From RGIG5579 sp045590715 (GTDB lineage: Bacteria > Bacillota > Clostridia > Oscillospirales > SIG627), in the NCBI GenBank assembly GCA_045590715.1, contig JAZNRO010000092.1, positions 1-29,554 on the forward strand: DNA of 29,554 nt, given 5' to 3'. The notes beneath the pieces are model-generated. The model saw nothing but the letters and a program-made list of their open reading frames with translations. It was not told where the DNA came from and ran no database searches. The position numbers and the translations under genes are program-made. Below are positions 8,040-16,569 of the stretch, in pieces (position 1 is the first letter of the stretch; each line of letters begins with the position of its first letter).

Positions 8040-9785
8040 TTAGTCCAGCGCGTATTTTTCGCTGTAAAATTGAAGATTTGCCCGATACGTGGGGCTTTCC
8101 TTGCGGAAGGTGCGAAGGTTTTTGTGAAGGCTTAATTCCTCCCGTTCCATTTCCAAAATGCATCCTGCAATATTGGAACAGTGGTCGGAAATACGCTCTA
8201 AGTTCGTTAAGAGATCGGACCATACAAATCCGGCGGAAATACTGCATTCCCCGCGGCTCAGTCGTATCATATGACGGGTGCGGAGATTTTCCTTCAGATC
8301 GTCAATGACCTGCTCTAAGGCTTCTACCGCGTTGGCCATATCAAGATTTGAAGTGTAGAAAGCGTCCAGGGTAAGAGAAGTTATTTCTTTTACGGCGCTT
8401 GTGATGGTATCAAGTTCTTTCTGACCGCTTTCGGTAAAGATAATTTCCTTTTCTTTGATCTCTTCCGCGGATTCAAGCAGGTTTACGCTGTGGTCAGCAA
8501 TACGTTCCAGGTCTCCTGCCATTTTCAGAAGCTTTGTCACTTCGCTGGTTTCCTTTTCGGTTAAAGGACGGTTGCCAAGCTTTATGAGATAGGTGCTTAA
8601 AATATCTTCGTAATGGTCCGTTTTATCTTCCTTTTCCCGGACGGATTCAGAAAGGGCGGGCGTCAGTTCTTTCAGTGCAGAAAGACTGTGGGAAAGAGAA
8701 GTCATAGCGATCTTTGCCATATCCAAAGTAAGATTATGGCACTGCTTTAAAGCAACGGCGGGGGTCTTCAAAAGACGCTCGTCCAAAGCGGAAACTTCTT
8801 CCGGATTTTTGGAATCGGGAATGAGGAAGATCACAAGTTTTTCCAAAAGGGGTGCGCAGGGCACCAGGAGAAGGGTGCAAAGAACGTTGAATACCGAGTG
8901 GCAGATGGCAATGCCGGAAAGTGAGGCGGCATCTCCCAGCAGTGCGGGAGCAAATACCGCTTTTACTACCAAAAATACGATCAGCAAAATTGCCGTTCCG
9001 ATCACGTTGAAAGCAAGGTGAACAAGAGCCGTGCGCTTTGCGTTTTTGTTTGCCCCTACACCGGATAGCATAGCAGTGATACAGGTACCGATATTCTGAC
9101 CCATAATGATGGGAATGGCAGAGCCGTAGGCAATTTGTCCCGTGGAGGCAAGGGCCTGCAGGATACCCACAGAAGCAGAACTGGACTGAATGATGGCGGT
9201 GAGCACGGCGCCGGCCAGCACGCCCAAAATGGGATTTTCAAAAAGAGTGAAAAGACCGGTAAAGGCGGGAACGTTTTTCAGTCCCTGCACCGCACCGCTC
9301 ATGGTGTCCATACCAAACATCAAGGTAGCAAAGCCCAGAAGGATGGTAGCGGTATCTTTCTTCTTGGTATCTTTTCCGAAAAGGTAAAAGATAATGCCGA
9401 TCAGAGCCAAAATGGGAGTGAAGGAAGTAGGCTTTAATAACTGTACAAAAATGTTTTCACCTTCGATTCCCGCAAGGGAAAGGATCCAGGCGGTAACGGT
9501 GGTACCGACATTGGCGCCCATAATGACGGAAATGGCCTGGCGAAGGGTCATCAGTCCCGAGTTTACAAAGCCGACTACCATAACGGTGGTGGCAGAGGAA
9601 CTTTGAATAATGGCGGTAACGGTAAGACCGGTCAAAAGTCCCATAAGCGGGTTTTTGGTCAGTTTTTCTAAAAAGGACCGAAGGGAATTGCCTGCTCTTC
9701 GTTCCAGGGCCGCGCCCATCAGGCTCATACCGAAGAGAAAGAGGCTCAGACCCCCGACCATGGTAAGTAGATCAAAAATACTCAT
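8040..9785 (-). CDS. Na/Pi-cotransporter family protein with C-terminal PhoU-like domain
   Basis: A 581-residue membrane protein of the Na/Pi cotransporter family (type II NaPi, YjbB/NptA-like), expected to carry phosphate across the membrane. The two inverted repeats of the transport unit are visible as paired QSSS motifs: TAIIQSSSATTVMV (about 58-71) and TAIIQSSSASVGIL (about 195-208), with MGANVGTT and MGQNIGTC after them. Hydrophobic segments fill residues 1-330. From about 345 to 560 there is a helical, charged PhoU-type region (DLERIADHSVNLLES and LERISDHCSNIAGCI), thought to sense or gate. Start: ATG 9785 with AAGGAGA seven bases upstream. It stands alone, with a terminator after it and a divergent marR unit behind it. 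Confidence 0.93.
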   Translation of the reverse strand: MSIFDLLTMVGGLSLFLFGMSLMGAALERRAGNSLRSFLEKLTKNPLMGLLTGLTVTAIIQSSSATTVMVVGFVNSGLMTLRQAISVIMGANVGTTVTAWILSLAGIEGENIFVQLLKPTSFTPILALIGIIFYLFGKDTKKKDTATILLGFATLMFGMDTMSGAVQGLKNVPAFTGLFTLFENPILGVLAGAVLTAIIQSSSASVGILQALASTGQIAYGSAIPIIMGQNIGTCITAMLSGVGANKNAKRTALVHLAFNVIGTAILLIVFLVVKAVFAPALLGDAASLSGIAICHSVFNVLCTLLLVPCAPLLEKLVIFLIPDSKNPEEVSALDERLLKTPAVALKQCHNLTLDMAKIAMTSLSHSLSALKELTPALSESVREKEDKTDHYEDILSTYLIKLGNRPLTEKETSEVTKLLKMAGDLERIADHSVNLLESAEEIKEKEIIFTESGQKELDTITSAVKEITSLTLDAFYTSNLDMANAVEALEQVIDDLKENLRTRHMIRLSRGECSISAGFVWSDLLTNLERISDHCSNIAGCILEMEREELSLHKNLRTFRKESPTYRANLQFYSEKYALD

Positions 9786-10088
9786 TTTTTCTCCTTGTTT
9801 TTTTGTTGTAGTTATGTTGATTTACTTCTATTTATAGGAAAGCAGAGCCTGCTATTATTGTCTTCCGAAAAGGAAAAGAAAATACTTTTTTTATCTTTGA
9901 TTTTTCCGGGTAAAAGAACGAAAAAACTTCCCTTTGTCATCTTAACAAAAAGATTTTGAAATGAAAAGGGGTTTTGTCAATTTTTGTAAAAAAGGTGTCA
10001 AAATCGGTAAAAACCCTGGGCATTTTTGTATATTTTAATGGAAAGAAAAGTTTCCGTTTGGACCTTGTTTTTTCCGGCTTAGAATTTC
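9786..10088. other. Intergenic divergent region between Na/Pi cotransporter and marR
   Basis: About 300 AT-rich bases with no credible gene. Minus-strand control signals for the cotransporter should lie here. A TATAAA (complement of 9831-9836) could be a -10 box but has no good -35 at 16-18 bases. A small inverted repeat AGCAG-AGC-CTGCT (9841-9853) lies next to it. Nothing else stands out before the marR promoter. Confidence 0.5.
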
Positions 10089-10117
10089 TTGACAAAGGAA
10101 GGAAAAATCAGTATAAT
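10089..10117 (+). promoter_or_regulatory. Consensus sigma-A promoter of the marR-ABC operon
   Basis: A perfect TTGACA (10089-10094), 17-base spacer and perfect TATAAT (10112-10117). Such a strong promoter would be expected to need repression, and the palindrome immediately downstream supplies a site. Confidence 0.93.
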
Positions 10118-10123
10118 TCTTAT

Positions 10124-10141
10124 TTGTTAGGTACCTAACAA
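10124..10141. promoter_or_regulatory. 18-bp perfect palindrome, likely MarR operator
   Basis: TTGTTAGGTACCTAACAA is a perfect inverted repeat centred between 10132 and 10133. It begins six bases after the -10 box, so it covers the expected transcription start. MarR-family dimers bind palindromes of this size. Its place just ahead of a marR gene argues for autorepression of the operon. Confidence 0.85.
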
Positions 10142-10165
10142 TTTTTTTGAAAGAGAAAAACGAAA

Positions 10166-10624
10166 ATGTCAAATTTACCCGGAGAGTTTCGCTTCGGCCG
10201 TGAGATTCAGTTTGTTTCCAAAAGTTTCCGCAGGCTTGCGGATGAAAATTTAAATCAAGAGGGCATTACCGTAAGTCAGCTTCGTGTCCTTTGCTACGTA
10301 TCCCAAAAAGGGAAAGAAGGCAAGGTGTACCAAAAAGATCTGGAGGAGCATTTCGGGATCCGCCGTTCCAGCGTCACTGAGCTTTTACAGAATATGGAAA
10401 AAAGCGGAATTTTAACGCGAACCCCTTGTGCTACCGATGCCAGGACCCGTGAGATCGTCTTAACGGAAAAGGGTGCGGTTCTAGACGAAAGACTAAAAGA
10501 ATATATTACCGGTTTGGAAGAGGAATTTTTAAAAGGCTTCTCCCGGGAAGAAAAAGAGCTTCTTGCTTCCTTCCTCATTAGACTTAGCGAAAATTTAGAA
10601 AATGCCAAAGGAGATCGTTTATGA
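10166..10624 (+). CDS. MarR-family transcriptional regulator
   Basis: A 152-residue MarR-type winged-helix repressor. The helix-turn-helix region is ITVSQLRVLCYVSQ...VYQKDLEEHFGIRRSSVTELLQNMEKSGILTR (about 34-91), followed by the wing with the conserved DARTREIVLTEKG. Terminal helices would form the dimer interface. Ligands of this family are often small aromatics or drugs. It is the first gene of a three-gene operon with two ABC half-transporters: its TGA overlaps the next ATG (ATGA), and the operon promoter carries a palindromic operator. The inference is an exporter operon that is derepressed when its substrate binds this protein. Confidence 0.92.
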   Translation: MSNLPGEFRFGREIQFVSKSFRRLADENLNQEGITVSQLRVLCYVSQKGKEGKVYQKDLEEHFGIRRSSVTELLQNMEKSGILTRTPCATDARTREIVLTEKGAVLDERLKEYITGLEEEFLKGFSREEKELLASFLIRLSENLENAKGDRL

Positions 10625-12351
10625 TACGCACCCTTTTATCTCATATCAAAGAATATAAGATCTACGCTTTCCTAACCCCCGTGGTGATGATCGGGGAAGT
10701 GGTGATGGAGGTTCTCATTCCTTTCGTTATGGCGGATATGATCGATAACGGAATCCGCACAGGGGACCTTTCTTACGTAGTGAAAAAAGGCCTTTTGATG
10801 GTTTTGATGAGCCTTGTCTCTCTGGTGTTCGGCGCTTTGGGCGGAATGCTTGGATCCAAGGCCGCCATGGGCTTTGCGAAAAATTTGCGCACGGCGCTTT
10901 TTTCCAAGGTCCAGGACTTTTCTTTCGGTAACGTAGACCATTTTTCTACCTCTTCTCTCATTACCCGCGTAACCACTGACGTAAACCACGTGCAGATGGC
11001 CTTTATGATGCTCATCCGCTCGGCGGTGAGAAGCCCTATGATGCTGATCGGCGCGGTGATCATGGCGGTGCGCATCAATTCCAAACTTGCTCTGATCTTT
11101 CTTGTGGCCATTCCCGTTCTGGCTCTTGCTTTTTGGCTCATTTCTTCTACTGCCCATCCCAGATTTAAGAAAATGCTGAAAAAGTATGACGGACTTAATG
11201 CTGCCGTGCAGGAAAATCTCATTGCCATTCGCATTGTGAAGGCATTTGTCCGGGAAGAGCATGAAAAAGAAAAATTTGAACTGAGTGCCAGTGACGTTCG
11301 TCAGGCCCAGATGAAGGCGGAAAAGGTTATCATCTTAAACGGACCTGTCATGCAGCTTACCATGTACGCCTGCATTTTATCGGTTCTGTTTATCGGCGGT
11401 AAAATGATCATCGGCGGCACTTTTGCTCTGGGTCAGCTAGCCAGCTTTTTAACCTATATCGGTCAGATCTTAAATAGCCTTATGATGCTCTCCATGCTCT
11501 TTATGATGATGATCATCTCCCTTGCGGCTATGCGCCGGATTTATGAGGTGCTTTCCGAAGTGCCGGATATCTCCGATGAAGAAGCAAAAGAAGGCGCAGT
11601 TCCCGAAAACGGTAAGATCGAATTTCAGAACGTATCCTTCTCTTATCATAAAGACCCGGAGCGTCTTCACCTGGAAAATATTAATCTTTCCATTGAGAGT
11701 GGGGAGACCATCGGTATCATCGGCGGTACCGGTAGCGCCAAGACCAGCCTTGTTCAGCTGATCCCCCGTCTTTACGATCCCATAGAAGGCCAGGTTTTGG
11801 TGGGTGGCAGAAATGTGAAGGATTATCCTCTTTCCTCTCTTCGCGACAGCGTTGCCATGGTACTGCAGAAAAACGTGCTCTTTTCCGGTACCATCCGGGA
11901 AAATCTATTGTGGGGCAATGAAAACGCTACGGAAGAAGAGATCGTTAAGGCCTGCGAAAACGCAGACGCCCACGGCTTTATTTCTTCCTTCCCCGACGGG
12001 TATGAAACGGTTTTGGGCCAAGGGGGTGTCAACGTGTCCGGCGGCCAGAAGCAAAGACTTTGTATTGCCAGAGCGCTTCTGAAAAAGCCCAAGATCTTAA
12101 TTTTAGACGATTCGACCAGCGCGGTGGATACGGCTACCGATTCCCGTATCCGCGCCGCCTTTAAAAAGAACCTTTCCGGTGTTACCACGCTTATCATCGC
12201 CCAGAGAATTCTCTCGGTGATGGAAGCAGACCGCATTATCGTCATGGACGACGGTAAGATCTGTGACGTGGGCACCCACAAAGAACTGCTTGACAGATGC
12301 GAAATTTACAAAGAGGTTTATACCTCCCAGCAGAAAGGAGAGAACGAATAA
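10621..12351 (+). CDS. ABC exporter half-transporter with degenerate ATP site (permease-ATPase fusion)
   Basis: A 576-residue type IV ABC exporter subunit: six membrane helices (about 1-310) then a nucleotide-binding domain. Key sites: Walker A GGTGSAKTS (about 367-375), where the Gly before Lys is Ala; Q-loop VLQKNVLFSG; signature VSGGQKQR (about 471-478); Walker B LILDDSTSAVD (about 493), where the catalytic Glu is Asp; and TLIIAQRIL (about 522-530), where the H-loop His is Gln. These substitutions are the known mark of the inactive-site subunit in heterodimeric exporters such as TM287/288 and LmrCD. The partner is the next gene, which starts on this gene's last base. Start overlaps the marR stop and has AAAGGAGA upstream. 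The substrate is unknown; a drug or toxic compound is suggested by MarR control. Confidence 0.93.
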   Translation: MIRTLLSHIKEYKIYAFLTPVVMIGEVVMEVLIPFVMADMIDNGIRTGDLSYVVKKGLLMVLMSLVSLVFGALGGMLGSKAAMGFAKNLRTALFSKVQDFSFGNVDHFSTSSLITRVTTDVNHVQMAFMMLIRSAVRSPMMLIGAVIMAVRINSKLALIFLVAIPVLALAFWLISSTAHPRFKKMLKKYDGLNAAVQENLIAIRIVKAFVREEHEKEKFELSASDVRQAQMKAEKVIILNGPVMQLTMYACILSVLFIGGKMIIGGTFALGQLASFLTYIGQILNSLMMLSMLFMMMIISLAAMRRIYEVLSEVPDISDEEAKEGAVPENGKIEFQNVSFSYHKDPERLHLENINLSIESGETIGIIGGTGSAKTSLVQLIPRLYDPIEGQVLVGGRNVKDYPLSSLRDSVAMVLQKNVLFSGTIRENLLWGNENATEEEIVKACENADAHGFISSFPDGYETVLGQGGVNVSGGQKQRLCIARALLKKPKILILDDSTSAVDTATDSRIRAAFKKNLSGVTTLIIAQRILSVMEADRIIVMDDGKICDVGTHKELLDRCEIYKEVYTSQQKGENE

Positions 12352-14246
12352 TGCCTCCCGCAAAAAGACCTCCGGAAAAACCGAAAAACGTGGGCCTTAC
12401 CTTAAAGCGCATTTTTTCCTATCTTTCCGATTCTAAAATTCTTCTCATCGCTTTCTTTTTCGGCGTTGTGATCACTGCTCTCTCCCAGGTTTACGGCGGC
12501 GCCCTTTTGCGTCCCGTGATCGACGAGGGCATTGCTCCCTTGGTGGAGGATAAATTAAATCCCGTTTTATGGCAGAATTTTATTCTGATGCTTTTCAGAA
12601 TGGCACTTGTGTACGTGGCCGGCGCACTTTCTACCTGGGGTTATTCCAGAATTATGCTGACCCTTTCCACCGGTGCACTGCTTCAGATCCGAAAAGACCT
12701 TTTCCGGGCAATGGAATCTCTTCCTATCCGCTTTTTTGATACCCATACCCACGGGGAACTGATGAGCCTTTATACCAACGACGTAGACGCCATCCGTGAA
12801 ATGCTCTCTAATTCCGTAGCCAATATCCTTTCCGGCTTTCTTACGGTAGTGGGCTATTTTACGGTGATGCTTCAGACCTCCTGGCAGCTTACCGTTGTGG
12901 TCATCTTCTCCCTTGTTTTGATGATCTTTGTAACGAAGGTGATCGGCGGCAGAAGTGCCCGCTTCTTTATCCGTCAGCAAGGGGCTTTGGGCAAGGTGAA
13001 CGGCTACGTGGAAGAGATGATCGAAGGACAGAAGGTGGTAAAGGTCTTCTGCCACGAGAAACAGGCCAAAGAGGGCTTTGAAGAGCTGAACGAAAACCTT
13101 TGCCGGTGTGCAACCTCCGCTCATACCTTCGCCAGTATCTTAATGCCCATTATGAACAACTTAAATCATATCAACTACGCTCTGGTTGCTACCTGTGGCG
13201 CCGCCTTTAGCATTTTGTATCCCCAAGGGCTTTCCGTTGGTATGCTTATTGCATTTCTCACTTATACCAATAATTTTTCCCGTCCCTTCAGCCAGCTTTC
13301 CCAGCAGTTGAATTCCATTCTTACCGCCCTTGCCGGTGCGGAGAGGATCTTCCGTGTGATCGACGAAAAGCCGGAAGAGGACAACGGCTACGTAACGCTG
13401 GTTTATGCGGAAAAGGATGAAGAAGGCAATATCCGGGAGGCGGATCACCGCACGGGCCTTTGGGCTTGGCGCCATCCTCATAAGGCAGACGGCACCGTGA
13501 CCTATACCCAGCTCCGGGGTGACGTGGTACTGGAGGACGTGACCTTTGGCTATACGGAAGAGAAGACCGTTTTAAAGAACGTTTCCCTCTACGCCAAGCC
13601 GGGACAGAAAATCGCCTTTGTCGGTTCTACCGGTGCCGGTAAGACCACCATTACCAATCTCATCAACCGCTTTTACGACGTGCCCGACGGAAAGATCCGC
13701 TATGACGGCATCAATATCAATAAGATCAAAAAGAGCGATCTTCGCCGAAGCCTTGGTATGGTACTCCAGGATTCTCATTTGTTCTCCGGCACGATTTTAG
13801 ATAATATCCGCTACGGAAAACTGGACGCTACGGATGAAGAGTGCATCCGCGCCGCAAAACTAGCCAATGCGGATTCCTTTATCCGCCACCTGCCCGATGG
13901 ATACAATACCTATATTACCGGCGACGGCGCCAACCTTTCCCAGGGCCAGGTACAGCTTCTTAATATCGCCCGTGCGGCGGTGGCAGATCCCCCCGTTCTG
14001 ATTCTGGACGAGGCTACCAGTTCCATCGATACCCGTACGGAGGCTCTTATTGAGCAGGGTATGGATCAGCTCATGGAGGGAAGAACCGTATTTGTCATTG
14101 CTCACAGACTTTCCACCGTGCGTAATTCCAACGCCATTATGGTGCTGGAAGACGGCAAGATCTGTGAAAGAGGAGATCACGAGGATCTCATTTCTCAAAA
14201 AGGTCGCTACTATAAGCTTTATACCGGCGCCTTTGAATTAACTTAA
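12351..14246 (+). CDS. ABC exporter half-transporter with canonical catalytic site
   Basis: A 631-residue partner half-transporter. Six membrane helices lie in about 25-340, then a roughly 45-residue hydrophilic insert (about 350-392, containing the RTGLWAWRHPHK segment) precedes the nucleotide-binding domain. Walker A is GSTGAGKTT (about 425-433), the signature is LSQGQVQLL (about 530), and Walker B is LILDEATSSID with the catalytic Glu (about 552). The H-loop is VIAHRLSTVR. The signature loop has Gln for the first Gly, expected because it completes the partner's degenerate site. The frame is open further upstream, but ATG 12351 shares a base with the preceding TAA and has AAAGGAG at the right distance. 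No U-tract terminator follows. Confidence 0.93.
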   Translation: MPPAKRPPEKPKNVGLTLKRIFSYLSDSKILLIAFFFGVVITALSQVYGGALLRPVIDEGIAPLVEDKLNPVLWQNFILMLFRMALVYVAGALSTWGYSRIMLTLSTGALLQIRKDLFRAMESLPIRFFDTHTHGELMSLYTNDVDAIREMLSNSVANILSGFLTVVGYFTVMLQTSWQLTVVVIFSLVLMIFVTKVIGGRSARFFIRQQGALGKVNGYVEEMIEGQKVVKVFCHEKQAKEGFEELNENLCRCATSAHTFASILMPIMNNLNHINYALVATCGAAFSILYPQGLSVGMLIAFLTYTNNFSRPFSQLSQQLNSILTALAGAERIFRVIDEKPEEDNGYVTLVYAEKDEEGNIREADHRTGLWAWRHPHKADGTVTYTQLRGDVVLEDVTFGYTEEKTVLKNVSLYAKPGQKIAFVGSTGAGKTTITNLINRFYDVPDGKIRYDGININKIKKSDLRRSLGMVLQDSHLFSGTILDNIRYGKLDATDEECIRAAKLANADSFIRHLPDGYNTYITGDGANLSQGQVQLLNIARAAVADPPVLILDEATSSIDTRTEALIEQGMDQLMEGRTVFVIAHRLSTVRNSNAIMVLEDGKICERGDHEDLISQKGRYYKLYTGAFELT

Positions 14247-14252
14247 AAATTT

Positions 14253-14298
14253 CGCCCCGGATTTCTTTTGTGAAAAACTTGCAAAGAGCTCCGGGGCG
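14253..14298. repeat. Inverted repeat across the DUF6472 promoter
   Basis: CGCCCCGGA (14253-14261) and TCCGGGGCG (14290-14298) are exact nine-base complements, 28 bases apart. The first arm lies right after the ABC gene; the second sits in the spacer of the next promoter. No T run follows, so it is not a standard terminator. It might end or protect the ABC transcript, or be a regulator site. Confidence 0.6.
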
Positions 14299-14307
14299 TA
14301 GTATAAT
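14279..14307 (+). promoter_or_regulatory. Sigma-A promoter of the DUF6472-proBAC unit
   Basis: TTGCAA (14279-14284), 17-base spacer, TATAAT (14302-14307). The GC-rich arm of the inverted repeat occupies most of the spacer, which is otherwise unusual in these AT-rich promoters. Confidence 0.85.
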
Positions 14308-14335
14308 GATTTCTAGTTTAGAAAGGCGGTACGGT

Positions 14336-14524
14336 ATGGATACAAAAAGCATTTCCGATTGTGAATCCTGTCTTTATTTTGATTACGATGAAGAGTGGGA
14401 CTGCGAGATTTGCACCTTGAATCTGGATGAAGACGAAATGGAGCGTCTTGTCAGCGGTCGGTATCCCACTTGTCCCTATTACCGCTTTTACGATGAGTAT
14501 AAATTGGTTCAGAAGCAGAATTAG
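14336..14524 (+). CDS. Small cysteine-rich DUF6472-type protein
   Basis: A 62-residue acidic protein with CESC (9-12 approx.), CEIC (about 23-26) and one further Cys in TCPYYRFYDEYK. Five Cys residues in such a short chain suggest a bound metal, probably zinc. It resembles the DUF6472 family of small clostridial proteins, whose function is unknown to me. A longer frame begins at 14270, but that lies upstream of the promoter's -10 box; ATG 14336 has AAAGGCGG seven bases upstream and gives the conserved part. It is the first gene before proB, with 14 bases between, so it should be co-transcribed with the proline genes. Confidence 0.8.
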   Translation: MDTKSISDCESCLYFDYDEEWDCEICTLNLDEDEMERLVSGRYPTCPYYRFYDEYKLVQKQN

Positions 14525-14538
14525 AAAAGGAGAATCCT

Positions 14539-15312
14539 ATGAGAATCGTTATTAAAGTAGGCACGTCCACCCTTGCTCATGCAACCGGAAGACTGAATAT
14601 CCGCAGAGTGGAGGAAATGTGCAAGGTATTAAGCGATCTGAAAAATTTCGGCCATCAGGTGATCCTGGTATCCAGCGGCGCGATCGGAATGGGCGTGGGA
14701 AAACTGAATTTGAAATCCCGTCCCGAAGATATTCCTACCAAGCAGGCCGCCGCGGCTGTGGGTCAGTGTGAACTGATGTATACTTACGATAAGCTTTTTT
14801 CCGAATATAATCACACCGTTGCCCAGATCTTACTGACCGGGTATGACGTAAAGAATGAAGAGAGCCATCAGCATTTTCGCAATACCATGGCCCGTCTTTT
14901 AGAGCTTGGCGTTCTGCCCATTATCAATGAAAATGACAGCGTTGCTACGGAGGAGCTTGTTATCGGGGATAACGATACCCTGGCCGCTATCGTAGCAGAG
15001 TCCTGCGGGGCAGAACTTTTGGTGCTTTTATCCGATATCGACGGTCTTTACACCGCCGATCCTCATACGGATCCCGGCGCAGTCCTTATTCCTAAAGTAT
15101 ATGAAATTGATGAAAAGATCCTATCCCTGGCAGGCGGCAAAGGCTCCAGCCTTGGCACCGGCGGAATGCAGACCAAACTTTCTGCCGCCGGTATTGCAAC
15201 CTCCGCCGGCTGTGATATGATCATTGCCAACGGGAAAGACCCCCGCATCCTTTACAAAATTTGCGAAGGGGAAGAGGTGGGCACCCGCTTTGTAGCAGGG
15301 GGCAAGAAATGA
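14539..15312 (+). CDS. proB: Glutamate 5-kinase, short form without PUA domain
   Basis: A 257-residue amino-acid kinase that phosphorylates glutamate to gamma-glutamyl phosphate, the first step of proline synthesis. Motifs: IVIKVGTSTL (3-12), VSSGAIGMGVGKL (44-56), NENDSVATEEL (about 134-144) and the nucleotide-binding GGMQTKLSAA (about 213-222). It ends soon after the kinase domain, so the C-terminal PUA domain found in the Escherichia coli enzyme (367 residues) is absent; such short forms are known. Start ATG 14539 has AAAAGGAGA upstream. Its TGA overlaps the proA ATG (ATGA). Feedback inhibition by proline is expected for the family but cannot be seen. Confidence 0.96.
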   Translation: MRIVIKVGTSTLAHATGRLNIRRVEEMCKVLSDLKNFGHQVILVSSGAIGMGVGKLNLKSRPEDIPTKQAAAAVGQCELMYTYDKLFSEYNHTVAQILLTGYDVKNEESHQHFRNTMARLLELGVLPIINENDSVATEELVIGDNDTLAAIVAESCGAELLVLLSDIDGLYTADPHTDPGAVLIPKVYEIDEKILSLAGGKGSSLGTGGMQTKLSAAGIATSAGCDMIIANGKDPRILYKICEGEEVGTRFVAGGKK

Positions 15313-16559
15313 AAGAAACCCTTGAAATTTTAAAAGAGGCAAAAGAAGCCAGCCGATGGGTGAATTTCCTTTCCGAGGAAGAAAAGAATAAGGCACTCTC
15401 CGAAATGGCTACCGCTCTTTTGGAAGAGAAGGATACCATCCTTTCTGAAAATGAAAAGGATCTTTTGGCGGCCAAAGGAAGCATTTCCCCGGTTATGATG
15501 GACCGCCTTCGCCTGACGGAAGATAGGATATGCGGTATGGCGGACGGCATCCGGGCTCTTATTTCTCTTCCCGATCCGGTAGGAAAAGTACTGAAGGAAG
15601 TAAAGAGGGAAAACGGTCTTTTGATTCGCAAAGTGTCCTGTCCTTTGGGAGTGGTGGGTATCATTTACGAATCCCGTCCCAATGTAACCAGTGACGCGGC
15701 AAGCCTTGCCATAAAAAGCGGAAACGCTTGCGTACTCCGTGGCGGGAAAGAAGCTTTCCGAACTTCTTTTGCTATCGTTCGTGCCATGCGCCGCGGTCTT
15801 GAAAAACTCGGCCTTCCCGGCCAGATCATCTCTTTTGTGGAGGATACCACAAGAGAGAGCGCCATGGAAATGATGCGGGCAGATTCTTATCTTGATATGC
15901 TCATTCCCCGTGGCGGTGCAGGACTGATTCGCGCCTGCGTGGAAAACGCTACCGTTCCTTGTATTCAGACCGGTACCGGTATCTGCCACGTGTACGTAGA
16001 CAAGAAGGCAGATCTTGATATGGCCCTTCGCATTATTGAAAATGCGAAAGTCAGCCGTCCTTCCGTTTGCAATGCGGCGGAGGTGCTTTTGGTAGCAGAA
16101 GAAGTGGCAGAAGCCTTTCTTCCCATGGTAAAGGCAAAACTTTGTGATGAAAGAAAAGAAAATCCCGTAGAGCTTCGTCTTTGTCCCAAGGCGCAGAAGA
16201 TCATCTCCGGCACCCCCGCAGGAGAAAAGGATTTCGATACGGAATTTTTGGATTATATTCTGGCGGTAAAGGTTGTAAAAGACGTAGAAGAAGCCTGCGA
16301 GCATATCCGTCTGCACTCCACCGGCCATTCCGAGGCCATCGTTACCTCTTGTGAGAAAACGGCGGATTATTTTACCAAGATCGTAGACAGCACTTCCGTA
16401 TACGTAAACGCTTCCACCCGCTTTACCGACGGCGGTGAATTCGGTCTTGGCTGTGAAATGGGTATCTCCACCCAAAAGCTTCACGCCAGAGGACCTATGG
16501 GTCTGGAAGAACTTTGCACGTACAAATATATGATTACAGGCTGTGGCACTGTAAGATAA
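15309..16559 (+). CDS. proA: Gamma-glutamyl phosphate reductase
   Basis: A 416-residue enzyme of the aldehyde dehydrogenase superfamily; reduces gamma-glutamyl phosphate with NADPH to glutamate semialdehyde, the second step of proline synthesis. Visible: VVGIIYESRPNVTSDAASL (family signature, about 115-133), LRGGKEAF, and the catalytic Cys in RPSVCNAAEVLLV (about 252-264). The end region, FTDGGEFGLGCEMGISTQKLHARGP, is also typical. The frame extends upstream to 15261, but ATG 15309 overlaps the proB stop by four bases and gives the family's normal N-terminus, so ProB and ProA are probably translationally coupled; the two enzymes are known to form a complex. Confidence 0.97.
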   Translation: MKETLEILKEAKEASRWVNFLSEEEKNKALSEMATALLEEKDTILSENEKDLLAAKGSISPVMMDRLRLTEDRICGMADGIRALISLPDPVGKVLKEVKRENGLLIRKVSCPLGVVGIIYESRPNVTSDAASLAIKSGNACVLRGGKEAFRTSFAIVRAMRRGLEKLGLPGQIISFVEDTTRESAMEMMRADSYLDMLIPRGGAGLIRACVENATVPCIQTGTGICHVYVDKKADLDMALRIIENAKVSRPSVCNAAEVLLVAEEVAEAFLPMVKAKLCDERKENPVELRLCPKAQKIISGTPAGEKDFDTEFLDYILAVKVVKDVEEACEHIRLHSTGHSEAIVTSCEKTADYFTKIVDSTSVYVNASTRFTDGGEFGLGCEMGISTQKLHARGPMGLEELCTYKYMITGCGTVR

Positions 16560-16569
16560 GGAGTAGGAA

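Noticed and set aside
15330..16484. 384-codon minus-strand frame opposite proA
   Set aside because: Long open antisense frame caused by codon bias in proA; no domain similarity and no promoter or ribosome site.
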